DNA from: Tessaracoccus bendigoensis DSM 12906
Lineage (GTDB): Bacteria; Actinomycetota; Actinomycetes; Propionibacteriales; Propionibacteriaceae
Direction: 5' to 3'
DNA: 56,156 nt
Assembly: GCF_900141915.1 (NCBI RefSeq)
Contig: NZ_FQZG01000021.1
Location: 1-56,156 of the forward strand
Made by a program: the position numbers and the translations under genes. The notes under the pieces are model-generated. The model was given only the letters and a program-made list of their open reading frames with translations. It searched no databases and was not told the DNA's origin. Shown here piece by piece: positions 1 to 8,338 of the stretch. Position 1 is the stretch's first letter; every line of letters begins with the position of its first letter.

Positions 1-310
1 GGCCGAAGATGCCCCAGAACTGGCCGGGCGCCACGTTGCCCTTCTTCCGGTTGACCATGACCAGGACGAAGATGACAATCAGGACGACAAGTTTGACCGC
101 GATCTTGATGTGGTTCAGGTCTCCGCCGCCCATCTCCCGAAGGCCGACCAGCAGCAAGCCGGTGACGAACTGTGTGAGGGCGCCGTGGAAGATGGCTGGG
201 TTGATGACACGGGTTGGGCCCTTCATCTGGACGAACGCACCGCCGAACAGCGCCGCGAACCCGACCAAATGCAGAAGGACAAGGAGGTTTATCACGAAAT
301 CCATGCCCAT
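1..310 (-). CDS. Integral membrane protein, truncated by the window edge
   Basis: Reading leftwards from an ATG at 310 (a second in-frame ATG is at 304), the frame stays open to the left edge, so only about the first 103 residues are present. They contain three hydrophobic stretches: an N-terminal helix beginning VINLLVLLHLVGF, a second around FVTGLLLVGL, and a third, KLVVLIVIFVLVMV, followed by a basic NRKKGN turn. This looks like a small polytopic inner-membrane protein of a type common and uncharacterised in actinobacteria. I do not recognise a named family. The opposite strand also has open frames here, but their composition is that of shadows. The C-terminus and function cannot be judged from this window. 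Confidence 0.6.
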   Translation of the reverse strand, partial: MGMDFVINLLVLLHLVGFAALFGGAFVQMKGPTRVINPAIFHGALTQFVTGLLLVGLREMGGGDLNHIKIAVKLVVLIVIFVLVMVNRKKGNVAPGQFWGIFG

Positions 311-493
311 ACGCTACCGTGCGTCGGCCAGCTGGTGCAGCCTGCGCCCACCGGCGGTGCACAGTTGAAGTTGTTTGGCGGGGCCGGATGGTCCGATCGG
401 GGTATGCCCTGAGCATCGCCGCCCGTCAGACCAGGGTTCTTTACGTGCACGCCCATGTTTACTTCGCCCAGATCGCGCGGCACAGTTGATGCC

Positions 494-757
494 ATGGGAA
501 CAATCATCGGTTACATCGTCATCGGCCTCCTCGGAGGCGCCATCGCCAAGGCCATCATGCCGGGTGAGCAGGGCGGCGGCTGGTTCAAGACGATGCTGCT
601 CGGCATCGTCGGCGCGCTGGTGGGCGGCTTCCTCGGCGGCGCACTGTTGGGCGTCAGCTACGGAGCCATCTTCTCCATCAAGGGGCTGATCTTCTCGGTC
701 GCCGGTGCGCTGCTGGTCCTCTTCGTCTACGGGCTCGTAAACAAGAAGAAGGCCTGA
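494..757 (+). CDS. GlsB/YeaQ/YmgE-type small membrane protein
   Basis: This 87-residue protein begins MGTIIGYIVIGLLGGAIAKAIMPG and continues with Gly-rich transmembrane helices (LLGIVGALVGGFLGGALLG and FSVAGALLVLFVYGLV), ending in a basic NKKKA tail. That is the pattern of the transglycosylase-associated (GlsB/YeaQ/YmgE) family, small stress-associated membrane proteins of unclear biochemical role. The ATG at 494 is preferred to the upstream in-frame start at 455 because family homology begins there. The gene stands alone, followed 20 bp later by a strong hairpin that also ends the two-component operon on the other strand. Confidence 0.85.
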   Translation: MGTIIGYIVIGLLGGAIAKAIMPGEQGGGWFKTMLLGIVGALVGGFLGGALLGVSYGAIFSIKGLIFSVAGALLVLFVYGLVNKKKA

Positions 758-776
758 CAGCCTCCACAGGCCCCAG

Positions 777-806
777 AACGGCGCCCACCTCAGGTGGGTG
801 CCGTTT
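777..806. terminator. Bidirectional hairpin terminator
   Basis: A 14-bp stem (777-790 with 793-806, one G-T wobble) with a 2-nt loop lies between the convergent GlsB-like gene and the response regulator gene. It can serve both strands. Confidence 0.75.
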
Positions 807-815
807 GCCACGCCG

Positions 816-1478
816 TCAGACGAGGTGCCGGTCGGTGGCCCACTTGGTCAGTTGATGCCGGTTCGACAACTGCAACTTGCGAAGCACGCTTGAGACGTGG
901 GTCTCGACGGTCTTGATCGAGATGAACAGCTCCTTCGCGACCTCCTTGTAGGAGTAGCCGCGGGCGATCAGCTTGAGCACCTCACGCTCGCGGGCGCTCA
1001 GTTTGTCCAGATCCTCGTCTATGGAAGACACGTCGACCGAGCCGGAGAAAGCGTCGAGCACGAACCCCGCGAGACGGGGAGAGAAAACGGCGTCGCCACC
1101 TGCCACACGGGCCATGCCCTCAACCAGTTCCTCCGAACTGATGGACTTGGTCACGTATCCTCGCGCTCCTGCCCTGATCACCCCGATCACGTCTTGTGCC
1201 GCGTCCGAGACGGAGAGCGCAAGGAACTTCACATCGGGCTTCACCCGGAGCACCTGTTTGATCACCTCGGCTCCCCCACCGCCGGGGAGGTGCACGTCGA
1301 GCAGGACGACGTCTGGTTCGGTCTCTACGATGGCGGCCACGGCGCTGGCCACGTCCTCGCCCTCGCCGACGACCGTGCAGTGCTGGCCGATCTCGTGCCG
1401 GACACCCGCCCGGAACATCGCGTGGTCGTCAACGATCACGACGCGCAGCGTCGCCAGGTCGAGGGCATCCTCACTCAT
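816..1478 (-). CDS. LuxR/NarL-family response regulator
   Basis: This is a 220-residue response regulator. The N-terminal receiver domain (about residues 11-130) has the acidic pair D17-D18 (IVDDH), the phospho-acceptor D61 (VVLLDVHLP) and the conserved Lys in the VTKSIS segment. The C-terminal LuxR-type helix-turn-helix (about 155-215) contains the typical LSAREREVLKLIARG and IKTVETHVSSVLRKL motifs. Its ATG overlaps the stop codon of the upstream kinase gene by one base, so the two are translationally coupled partners. It is expected to bind DNA when phosphorylated by that PspC-headed kinase. A palindrome in the divergent promoter region (2798-2815) is the best candidate target. Confidence 0.93.
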   Translation of the reverse strand: MSEDALDLATLRVVIVDDHAMFRAGVRHEIGQHCTVVGEGEDVASAVAAIVETEPDVVLLDVHLPGGGGAEVIKQVLRVKPDVKFLALSVSDAAQDVIGVIRAGARGYVTKSISSEELVEGMARVAGGDAVFSPRLAGFVLDAFSGSVDVSSIDEDLDKLSAREREVLKLIARGYSYKEVAKELFISIKTVETHVSSVLRKLQLSNRHQLTKWATDRHLV

Positions 1479-2731
1479 CAGCCGATCTCCAATCTCACCT
1501 CGGTGCCGGTACCCGGCTCGGATCGGATCGTCGCGCGCCCCCCGTGTCGCTCCATCCGGGCCGTGATCGATTCTCTCACGCCCATCCGCCCATCGGGAAC
1601 AGCCGCGGGGTCGAACCCCTTCCCTCGGTCACGCACGAACACCTCGATGTGGCCGTCCTCCGCCTCTGCGAACACGTCGATCCTGGACGCGCCGGAGTGC
1701 TTGGCCGCGTTCGTGATCGCCTCACCTGTGGCCTGGATCAGCGCCTGCAAGGCGTCGTCGACCTGCGCGTCGCCCACGCAGACGACCTCGACTTCGACCT
1801 CGAAACGGGCTTCGACGTCGCTGGCGACCTCCCGGAGCGCGGACCGCAGCGATGCAGCTCTGGTGGTCTCACCGTAGAGCCACGTGCGCAACTCACGCTC
1901 CTGCCTGCGGGCGAGGGTCGCGACAGTGGCCGAATCGTCGGCCTGACGCTGGATCAGGGCAAGGGTCTGGAGCACGGAGTCGTGCAGGTGAGCCGCCATG
2001 TCGGCCCTCGCCTCCGCCCGGAGCCGATCGGCCTCCGCGCGACGGATCCTTGCCCTCTGTTGGTAGAGCCAGGGGGCCGTGACGACGAGCAGCCCCGCTA
2101 TGAGCACGGCCGACGCGCCCAGCACGACCGGCAACTGCGTGATCCCAACCTGCGTGGCGAGGATGAGGCTGGTGCCGGTGACGACGAGGACGAGGCCGCC
2201 CACCAGCCGGAGCACACTCATCGCGCCCCCGCCGCGCGTGATCCGCTGCCAGATGCCGGCGCTGGCCGCCGGGCCGGAGCCGGTGCCCTCATCCACCTGC
2301 AGCCAGATGATGATCACCCCGGCCCCACCGATCACCGCCGGCCAGAAGACACCGGTGGGGATGGTGCCGCCCGAAACGAACAGCCAGAGCAGGCCGACCA
2401 GGAGAAGGCCGCCGGAGATGAGAACGCCGTCGTCTGGCCTTCCGAACGACTGGGTGGTCGGCCTCATGCCGCGCCGGGTGGCAGTCTCCAACCCAGGGGC
2501 CTCGACGTTGTCGGCCGTTTCACGCGGGACGAGCACCCAGAGTGCCCCGTAGGCGAGGATGCCGATACCTGAGAAGAGTGCCGCGATGACAAATGCCATC
2601 CGGATCAGGCCAGGGCTGATTTCGAGGTGACGGGCCAGGGCACCCGAGACCCCGGCGATCATGCGCCCCTGGGTGGGTCGCCGAAGGGGCACGCGCACGT
2701 GCACCTCTGTACCCACCGGCAACTGACCCAT
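1478..2731 (-). CDS. PspC-domain sensor histidine kinase (HisKA_3 type)
   Basis: This 417-residue membrane kinase has an N-terminal PspC domain (about residues 14-70, with RMIAGVSGALARHL and one transmembrane helix) and four further hydrophobic segments between 102 and 220. These are followed by a HisKA_3 dimerisation domain whose HDSVLQTL motif supplies the phospho-acceptor H250, and a HATPase_c domain with N341 (EAITNAAKHS) and the G1 box DRGKGFD near 368. The start at 2731 (MGQLPVG) is chosen because the longer open frame upstream overlaps the divergent PspC gene and lacks domain homology. The arrangement kinase, LuxR regulator and neighbouring PspC proteins is a recurring actinobacterial envelope-stress module. 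Its stimulus is unknown. Confidence 0.92.
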   Translation of the reverse strand: MGQLPVGTEVHVRVPLRRPTQGRMIAGVSGALARHLEISPGLIRMAFVIAALFSGIGILAYGALWVLVPRETADNVEAPGLETATRRGMRPTTQSFGRPDDGVLISGGLLLVGLLWLFVSGGTIPTGVFWPAVIGGAGVIIIWLQVDEGTGSGPAASAGIWQRITRGGGAMSVLRLVGGLVLVVTGTSLILATQVGITQLPVVLGASAVLIAGLLVVTAPWLYQQRARIRRAEADRLRAEARADMAAHLHDSVLQTLALIQRQADDSATVATLARRQERELRTWLYGETTRAASLRSALREVASDVEARFEVEVEVVCVGDAQVDDALQALIQATGEAITNAAKHSGASRIDVFAEAEDGHIEVFVRDRGKGFDPAAVPDGRMGVRESITARMERHGGRATIRSEPGTGTEVRLEIG

Positions 2732-2797
2732 GCTCCAAGCCTGACACGACCATCCGACACTGACCAGCCATGGCCAGCAACACCAGGGGTGCTTCAG

Positions 2798-2815
2798 GGA
2801 CCATCCTGATGGTCC
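2798..2815. promoter_or_regulatory. Palindrome in divergent PspC/kinase promoter region
   Basis: A perfect 8-bp inverted repeat (GGACCATC and GATGGTCC, 2-bp spacer) lies in the 114-bp gap between the divergent kinase and PspC genes, 31 bp before the PspC start. Position and symmetry suit a dimeric regulator, plausibly the cognate LuxR-type response regulator. This is inferred from location only. Confidence 0.45.
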
Positions 2816-2845
2816 GCGGCGCCGCGCGCCGCCAAACTTGATGGC

Positions 2846-3946
2846 ATGGCACGCGACCTGGACAGGAACTGGCTCACCGAGAGCCTCGCCCCGGTGCGCC
2901 GCCGCAACGCGTCCGGGCTTGGTTCGGGGCTGAGCAGGGCGATCGCGGCACAACTGGGTGTCGATGTCGTCATCGTCCGGGTCGCATTCGTGGTGCTGAC
3001 CTTCTGCGCCGGTTTGGGAGTGGCCCTCTACTGCTGGGGCACACTGCTCACCATCGGCCCCAGAGGAACCCGCCCGATCGACTCGCTGATCGACTCGTTC
3101 CGCTCGTGGTCGACGGGCGGGCAACTGGCCCTGATCATCGCCACCTCCATAGCCGTGGTCGCTACCGTCGGCAGCGTCACGTCGCTGCCCTGGGGGATGG
3201 CCCTCCTGGCGGTCGGGCTCCTGGCCTTGTTGCTGAGGCGCAACCGGGGCCACTCAGGCGCCGACGTGTCGACGCTGCCCGAATCCGCCGACCAGGACGA
3301 GCTGATCGACGACTGGCGACGCAGGATGTCCTTCGCGGCCGGGACGAACGACGCGGCCCCGTTCCTGCCTACCGATCTTCCCCTCCTGCCTCAGACGAGG
3401 CCACCGGCTGTCGCCGCGCCCCGCCCGCGGAGTGCGTGGCTGATGGGCACGCTGTTCCTCGGCGGAGCCTCTGCCGTCAGCGTGCTGTGCGCTCTGGTAC
3501 TGGGGTTGACCACCCCGGTATCCGTGGCCATCGCCTGCATCGTGCTGGGCGTCGCGCTGACCATCTTCGCCGCGGTGTCACGGACTAGGCGTGTCCCCCG
3601 TCCATTCCTGGCGGTTTGTGTCGTCGCCCTGGTGGCATCCGGCTGGCTCAGCAGCAGCGCCCCCCTCGCAGAGGAGCCGACCGACGGGGCCCATGTCGTG
3701 CGGGCTGTGGCGACCGACACGAAGATCGACCTGACGGGCCTGGCGGATGTCGACCACATAGAGGTGATCGCGGTGGCGGCGAGCGTGGAGATCATCGTCC
3801 CTGGAACCCCCGAAGGCGGCATCACGACCACCCAACGGTTCAGCCACGTCGAGAGCGGCCTCACCGGCGATCGCATCTGGCCCGGCGTGCGCCTCACGAT
3901 CGACGCCACCGCCTCTGACGTCACGATTGAGGAGGCCGCCTCGTGA
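2846..3946 (+). CDS. PspC-domain membrane protein
   Basis: This 366-residue protein carries an N-terminal PspC domain (about residues 19-75: GLGSGLSRAIAAQLGVD then a transmembrane helix). Two hydrophobic helices follow near 93-128, then a central acidic soluble linker, then three helices around 195-270. The C-terminal domain (about 280-366) is predicted to lie outside the membrane, is rich in beta-type segments (IEVIAVAASVEIIVPG) and resembles the adhesin-like domains often found at the end of LiaF/PspC-type proteins. It is transcribed divergently from the PspC kinase, so it is probably part of the same envelope-stress signalling unit, as sensor or modulator. The next gene starts inside its last codons. 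Confidence 0.85.
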   Translation: MARDLDRNWLTESLAPVRRRNASGLGSGLSRAIAAQLGVDVVIVRVAFVVLTFCAGLGVALYCWGTLLTIGPRGTRPIDSLIDSFRSWSTGGQLALIIATSIAVVATVGSVTSLPWGMALLAVGLLALLLRRNRGHSGADVSTLPESADQDELIDDWRRRMSFAAGTNDAAPFLPTDLPLLPQTRPPAVAAPRPRSAWLMGTLFLGGASAVSVLCALVLGLTTPVSVAIACIVLGVALTIFAAVSRTRRVPRPFLAVCVVALVASGWLSSSAPLAEEPTDGAHVVRAVATDTKIDLTGLADVDHIEVIAVAASVEIIVPGTPEGGITTTQRFSHVESGLTGDRIWPGVRLTIDATASDVTIEEAAS

Positions 3947-4134
3947 AACCTCCTGTCGACGTGGCTACCATCTCGTTGGGGCTGGCCACCATCGGGTTCG
4001 GCGTGGTACTGCTGTTCGCGCCGCTCATCCCCCAACCCTTGATCCAACCGACCCTTGCCCTGGCCTTGGCCGCAGCAGGCACGATCGGACTCATACTGAC
4101 CACCGGCCGAAAATCCAAGAAGAAGAACAGATAA
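3943..4134 (+). CDS. Small two-helix membrane protein
   Basis: This 63-residue protein has two hydrophobic segments (about 8-28 and 36-53) and a strongly basic C-terminus (GRKSKKKNR) that should stay in the cytoplasm. It overlaps the end of the preceding PspC gene by four bases and is followed nine bases later by another PspC gene, so it is in the same operon. No family is recognised. Its role is presumably tied to PspC signalling, but the sequence does not show it. Confidence 0.75.
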   Translation: MKPPVDVATISLGLATIGFGVVLLFAPLIPQPLIQPTLALALAAAGTIGLILTTGRKSKKKNR

Positions 4135-4143
4135 GGAACTGTC

Positions 4144-4398
4144 ATGAAACTGTCCCGCAGCCGCAACGGCATGATCGGCGGCGTCGCCGCAGGCATCGCC
4201 GCATACCTTAAGCTCGATCCCACCATCATCAGGATCGCGTTCGTCCTCATCTCCCTCTTCGCTGGCGGTGGCCTCCTCATCTACGGCATCCTCTGGATCG
4301 TGATCCCCAAGGAGGGGGAGGACTCGACACTCGCCGAGGAGGGCCTGCACAAGGCACGCGATTGGTACGACGGCCGAAAGGGCGGCGACGGCCACTGA
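4144..4398 (+). CDS. Small PspC-domain protein
   Basis: This 84-residue protein is almost entirely a PspC domain: KLSRSRNGMIGGVAAGIAAYL, the conserved DPTIIRI segment, then a transmembrane helix (FVLISLFAGGGLLIYGILWIV) ending in IPKEGE, plus a short acidic tail. It is the third gene of the PspC operon and probably membrane-associated. Single-domain PspC proteins act in phage-shock or envelope-stress responses in other bacteria. Here only the association with the kinase and regulator across the divergent promoter supports that role. Confidence 0.88.
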   Translation: MKLSRSRNGMIGGVAAGIAAYLKLDPTIIRIAFVLISLFAGGGLLIYGILWIVIPKEGEDSTLAEEGLHKARDWYDGRKGGDGH

Positions 4399-4411
4399 TC
4401 CCGGTAAACGA

Positions 4412-4449
4412 TTCGGCCCCCGCGAGGAACAGTCCTCGCGGGGGCCGAA
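4412..4449. terminator. Strong bidirectional terminator
   Basis: A perfect 17-bp stem (4412-4428 with 4433-4449) with an ACAG loop separates the convergent pspC-like gene and guaA. The stem ends overlap neither coding region. Confidence 0.88.
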
Positions 4450-4455
4450 CGCCGA

Positions 4456-6006
4456 TCACTCCCACTCGATGGTGCCCGGCGGCTTGCTCGTGATGTCCAC
4501 GGTCACCCGGTTGATCTCCGGGACCTCGTTCGTGATCCGGTTGGAGATCTTCTCAAGCACCTCGTAGGGCAGGCGGGCCCAGTCGGCCGTCATGGCGTCG
4601 TCGGAGGTGACCGGCCGAAGCACGATCGGGTGCCCGTAGGTGCGTCCGTCGCCCTGCACTCCGACAGAGCGGACATCTGCGAGCAGGACCACCGGGAACT
4701 GCCAGATCTCGCGGTCGAGGCGGGCGGCCGTCAGCTCGTGGCGTGCGATCGCGTCGGCGCGGCGCAACGTGTCCAGCCGGTCGGCCGTGACCTCGCCGAC
4801 AATGCGGATCGCCAGGCCTGGGCCGGGGAACGGGTGGCGCCACACCATCTCCTCGGGAAGGCCGAGTTGCAGGCCCACGGCCCGGACCTCGTCCTTGAAC
4901 ATGTGGCGCAGCGGCTCGATCAGCGTGAACTGCAGGTCGTCTGGCAGCCCGCCCACGTTGTGGTGGCTCTTGATGTTGGCTGCCCCCTCACCCCCGCCGG
5001 ATTCGACGACGTCCGGGTAGAGGGTGCCCTGGACCAGGAAATCGATGCCACGATCCCCCGCAAGGTCCCGCGCCGTCGCCTCGAATGTGCGGATGAACTC
5101 GCGGCCGATGATCTTGCGCTTCTCCTCCGGGTCGCTCACGCCCTTGAGCGCGGTGAGGAACCGCTCGGTCTCATCGGCGACGACGAGGTCGACACCGGTG
5201 ATGCGCACGAAGTCGTCGCGAACCTGCTCGGCCTCACCTTGGCGGAGTAGCCCATGGTCGACGAACACGCAGGTGAGCTGGGGGCCGATGGCCTGTTGCA
5301 CGAGCGCCGCGGCGACTGCCGAGTCGACACCTCCGGAAAGGGCGCAGAGGACCCGACGGTCGCCCACCTTTGCCCGGATCGCGTCGATGGCCTCCGTGAC
5401 CATGTTCTCCGGCGTCCAGCTCGGGGCCAGTCCCGCGATGTCGAACAGGAACTGCTCGATGACCTGCTGGCCCCACTGCGTGTGAAGCACCTCGGGGTGC
5501 CACTGCACACCGGCCAGCTTGCGGTTCCGGTCCTCGAACGCGGCGACCGGTGCCCCCGCGGTCCGCCCGAGAACCTGGAATCCCTTTGGGGCTCGGCAGA
5601 CGGCGTCGCCGTGGCTCATCCAGACGTTCAAGGTGTTGGGCATGCTGGCCAGCAGCGCGCCACCGTCGTTGATCGAAAGCGACGTGCGGCCGAACTCCCG
5701 CTTACCCGTCTTGTTGACGGTGCCCCCGAGCGACTGTGCCATCACCTGGAAGCCGTAGCAGATTCCGAGCACCGGCACCCCGGCCGTGAACAGTGCCGGA
5801 TCGAGCTGAGGCGCACCTTCCTCGTACACAGAAGAGGGGCCGCCTGAGAGGATGATGGCGGCGGGCTCCTTGGCCAGCATCTCCGCGATAGGCATCTTCG
5901 AAGTGACGATCTCAGAGTAGACAGAAGCCTCACGCACGCGGCGGGCGATCAGCTGCGCGTACTGGGCACCGAAGTCGACGACGAGAACCGTCTGATGGGC
6001 AGTCAT
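4456..6006 (-). CDS. guaA: GMP synthase (glutamine-hydrolysing)
   Basis: This 516-residue enzyme converts XMP to GMP using glutamine and ATP, the last step of guanine nucleotide synthesis. The N-terminal class I glutamine amidotransferase domain (about 7-195) shows the nucleophile C83 in [12 protein letters not shown] and the His-Glu pair in WHPEVLH. The ATP-pyrophosphatase domain follows with the P-loop [17 protein letters not shown]. The C-terminal dimerisation domain ends in the typical [10 protein letters not shown]. Full length for the family. It is monocistronic on this strand. The other guanine-branch genes, guaB and guaB3, are 12 kb away in this window. Confidence 0.98.
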   Translation of the reverse strand: MTAHQTVLVVDFGAQYAQLIARRVREASVYSEIVTSKMPIAEMLAKEPAAIILSGGPSSVYEEGAPQLDPALFTAGVPVLGICYGFQVMAQSLGGTVNKTGKREFGRTSLSINDGGALLASMPNTLNVWMSHGDAVCRAPKGFQVLGRTAGAPVAAFEDRNRKLAGVQWHPEVLHTQWGQQVIEQFLFDIAGLAPSWTPENMVTEAIDAIRAKVGDRRVLCALSGGVDSAVAAALVQQAIGPQLTCVFVDHGLLRQGEAEQVRDDFVRITGVDLVVADETERFLTALKGVSDPEEKRKIIGREFIRTFEATARDLAGDRGIDFLVQGTLYPDVVESGGGEGAANIKSHHNVGGLPDDLQFTLIEPLRHMFKDEVRAVGLQLGLPEEMVWRHPFPGPGLAIRIVGEVTADRLDTLRRADAIARHELTAARLDREIWQFPVVLLADVRSVGVQGDGRTYGHPIVLRPVTSDDAMTADWARLPYEVLEKISNRITNEVPEINRVTVDITSKPPGTIEWE

Positions 6007-6114
6007 GCGAGGAGTCTATTGATTTCGCCGCAAAAGACCACATGCGGGCGTGACCGTGCATAAAAAGTCCGGGCAACCGGGAATAAGCCCCGCTGAGGCG
6101 TGGTTGCCGCTGAC

Positions 6115-7044
6115 ATGAGCATTTTCCCAGACGTGACTGCCCTGATCGGTCGCACTCCTCTCGTCAAGCTGAACCGCATCGCCGGAGACAACGCCACCGT
6201 CGCCGCCAAGCTCGAGTTCTACAACCCCGCGAACTCGGTGAAGGACCGCCTTGGCGTCGCCATCATCGATGCTGCTGAGGCCTCCGGCGAGTTGAAGCCG
6301 GGTGGCACCATCGTCGAGGGCACCTCCGGCAACACCGGCATCGCGCTGGCCATGGTCGGCGCCGCCCGCGGCTACAAGGTCGTGCTGACAATGCCCGAGA
6401 CCATGTCGTTGGAGCGGCGTGCACTGCTGCGTGCCTTCGGCGCCGAACTGGTCCTGACCCCGGGCCCCGGCGGAATGCGTGGGGCGGTCGAGCGTGCCAA
6501 GGAGATCGCCGAAGAGCGCGGCGGCATCCTCGCCCGCCAGTTCGCCAACCAGGCCAACGTCGAGATCCACCGTCGCACCACCGCGGAGGAGATCTGGAAC
6601 GACACCGACGGCCAGGTCGACATCGTCGTCGCCGGCGTCGGCACCGGAGGCACCGTCTCCGGTGTCGGCCAGGTTCTGAAGGAGCGCAAGCCCGAGGTGC
6701 GGATCGTCGCCGTCGAGCCTGCCGAGTCACCCCTGCTGAGCGGCGGGCAGCCCGGCCCACACAAGATCCAGGGCCTTGGCGCCAACTTCATTCCGGAGAT
6801 CCTCGACCGCAGCGTGATCGACGAGGTGCTCCCCCGCAACATCGACCAATCGATCGAGTTCGCCCGCAAGGCCGCCACCGACGAGGGCCTGCTTGTCGGG
6901 ATCTCCTCCGGTGCCGCCCTCTCGGCTGCCGCCGAGGTCGCGGCACGCCCGGAGAACGCCGGGAAGACCATCGTGGTGGTCGTCCCCGACTTCGGTGAGC
7001 GTTACCTGTCGACCGTCCTGTTCGAGGGCCTCCTCGACGCCTGA
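6115..7044 (+). CDS. cysK: Cysteine synthase (O-acetylserine sulfhydrylase)
   Basis: This 309-residue PLP enzyme makes cysteine from O-acetylserine and sulfide. The PLP lysine is K43 in [11 protein letters not shown]. The phosphate-binding loop is [11 protein letters not shown], and the [10 protein letters not shown] segment and the closing SSGAALSAA motif are present. Length is normal for CysK. The ATG at 6115 is chosen: an in-frame GTG at 6100 has its only purine-rich element too close. The gene is divergent from guaA, with about 108 bp of shared upstream DNA, and ends at a clear hairpin. No cysE is adjacent. Confidence 0.97.
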   Translation: MSIFPDVTALIGRTPLVKLNRIAGDNATVAAKLEFYNPANSVKDRLGVAIIDAAEASGELKPGGTIVEGTSGNTGIALAMVGAARGYKVVLTMPETMSLERRALLRAFGAELVLTPGPGGMRGAVERAKEIAEERGGILARQFANQANVEIHRRTTAEEIWNDTDGQVDIVVAGVGTGGTVSGVGQVLKERKPEVRIVAVEPAESPLLSGGQPGPHKIQGLGANFIPEILDRSVIDEVLPRNIDQSIEFARKAATDEGLLVGISSGAALSAAAEVAARPENAGKTIVVVVPDFGERYLSTVLFEGLLDA

Positions 7045-7060
7045 CGGTGTGAGTTCGTGT

Positions 7061-7092
7061 CAGCGGCGGCCCGGAGTCCTGGGCCGCCGCTG
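7061..7092 (+). terminator. Terminator after cysK
   Basis: A perfect 12-bp G+C stem (7061-7072 with 7081-7092) with an 8-nt loop begins 16 bp after the cysK stop codon. Confidence 0.8.
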
Positions 7093-7299
7093 CCGCGTTC
7101 GGGCCCTTCCTGTCCGATTGCCTCAACGGGGAGCCCCGGCTGCTCCCATGACACATCAGTCGCTCCCGGCATCGGCCCACCCAACCCGGGAGTCTCGGTC
7201 AGATAGTCGAAGAGGCCCCGTTCGATCGGGGTCTCGAACTCCAGCCGCATCGTCACGACCGGAACCGTGCCGCCCGCTCCGTCAGGCATGGTCTATGTC

Positions 7300-7735
7300 G
7301 CCGCCGGAGGTTCGAGTTGCCGACGATCGCCGTGGCCCCACCCGCCTGCCGGAACAAATACCCCTTCGCGTGGAAACCCTCAGCGGGGTCCTCGAGCAGC
7401 CAGACATCGACCCCGGGCAGGTTGAGGAGTTCCTCGAACACGCGCGGCGAGTTGAAACCCAGGTAGGTCGACGTGACGATCTGCGCTCGCCCCCGAAGTC
7501 ACTCAACGGCTGCTTCAGAGCAGCGAGCGCACAAGGGGTGATGAAAGCGACGGAGAAGACGAAGCTGTCACTTTGCGCGAGCTCGCACCTGATCGCGCGG
7601 AGCATGGTGTCGCGTCCGTCGTTGACGATGAGTCGCGGGTTGAATCGCCGCGGGGAGACAACCCCACGGTCCAGGAAGGCATCGACCAGGTTAGCGGCTC
7701 CGCCACCATGAAGGGTGCCCCGGGAGGCCGCACCT
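7300..7735 (-). pseudogene. Remnant of DUF3427-type helicase, PLD nuclease domain
   Basis: The minus strand encodes the start of the PLD-nuclease domain typical of large DUF3427 superfamily-2 helicases: LVDAFLDRGVVSPRRFNP, then DTMLRAIRCELAQSDSFVFS, then VAFITPCALAALKQ. The homology shifts frame near 7485-7500 and continues as IVTSTYLGFNSPRVFEELLN, then GFHAKGYLFRQAGG and AIVGNSNL, which includes the HxK and SN elements of the PLD motif. Homology stops abruptly after SNL. The roughly 800 residues of helicase expected downstream are absent. A further open frame down to about 7130 has no recognisable homology. This is a frameshifted and truncated gene fragment, not a functional protein. Confidence 0.72.
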
Positions 7736-7759
7736 TTGGCGATCGCTAATCTTGGCCGT

Positions 7760-8338
7760 ATGGGACAACGGGTGTTCGAATACCGCGACTGGGTGAAGTC
7801 CACCCCCACGAAGACTCACGACGAGTTGCGGCGCGTCATGCAGGTGGGCTACGCGATGACCGGGTTGCTCGCCTTGCTGGCGGTCATCTGTCTGGTCGTA
7901 CTGATCGGGACGGAGCCACTGCAGCGGCAGCTCCTGGCCGGGCTGATTGTGTTGAGCGGCGCCGCGGTGATGACCTTCCGCAGGGCAGACACCAACCGCC
8001 GCGGGCTGGCCAGGGCCAAGGGAGGAACCGTCTCCATGCAGGGAAACTACCCGCTGTCTGTTGGAGATACCGGCATCCATTTCCCGGAGTCGTTCGACGA
8101 CCCTGCGGAGACCTGGCCCCTGACCGGAACCGTGGTCGAGGTGAAGGACGTGGTCAAGCAGCAGGTCATCGTGCTCTCCCACCCTGGGAGGACGACCCGC
8201 CACTTCTACTCCGGGGCGTTGACCGTTCCGGTAACCGAGGTGCAGACCGAGATTGAGGCGCGGCAGGCGGCCTCAGCCACGGACCGGGGCCAGATCCCGA
8301 TGGCGCCAGAGGGCCAGGCCGATCAGGAGCAGGGCTAG
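7760..8338 (+). CDS. Hypothetical two-helix membrane protein
   Basis: This 192-residue protein has a short N-terminal cytoplasmic part, a hairpin of two transmembrane helices (about 35-78: GLLALLAVICLVVLIG and LLAGLIVLSGAAVMTF), and a C-terminal soluble domain of about 100 residues with beta-rich segments (GTVVEVKDVVKQQVIVLSH). The layout recalls small YcxB-like membrane proteins, but I see no diagnostic motif. The ATG at 7760 sits seven bases after a TAATCT hexamer (7747-7752), which would suit a leaderless transcript. Its last 66 bases overlap, tail to tail, the 3' end of the ABC permease gene on the other strand. Confidence 0.7.
   Translation: MGQRVFEYRDWVKSTPTKTHDELRRVMQVGYAMTGLLALLAVICLVVLIGTEPLQRQLLAGLIVLSGAAVMTFRRADTNRRGLARAKGGTVSMQGNYPLSVGDTGIHFPESFDDPAETWPLTGTVVEVKDVVKQQVIVLSHPGRTTRHFYSGALTVPVTEVQTEIEARQAASATDRGQIPMAPEGQADQEQG

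Noticed and set aside
2732-3253. N-terminal extension of the PspC kinase
   Set aside because: It would lie antisense to the divergent PspC gene and contains no domain; the start at 2731 fits the PspC domain edge.
7002-7289. 95-codon minus-strand frame after cysK
   Set aside because: It runs through the cysK terminator and 3' end, with no recognised homology; at most part of the decayed region.
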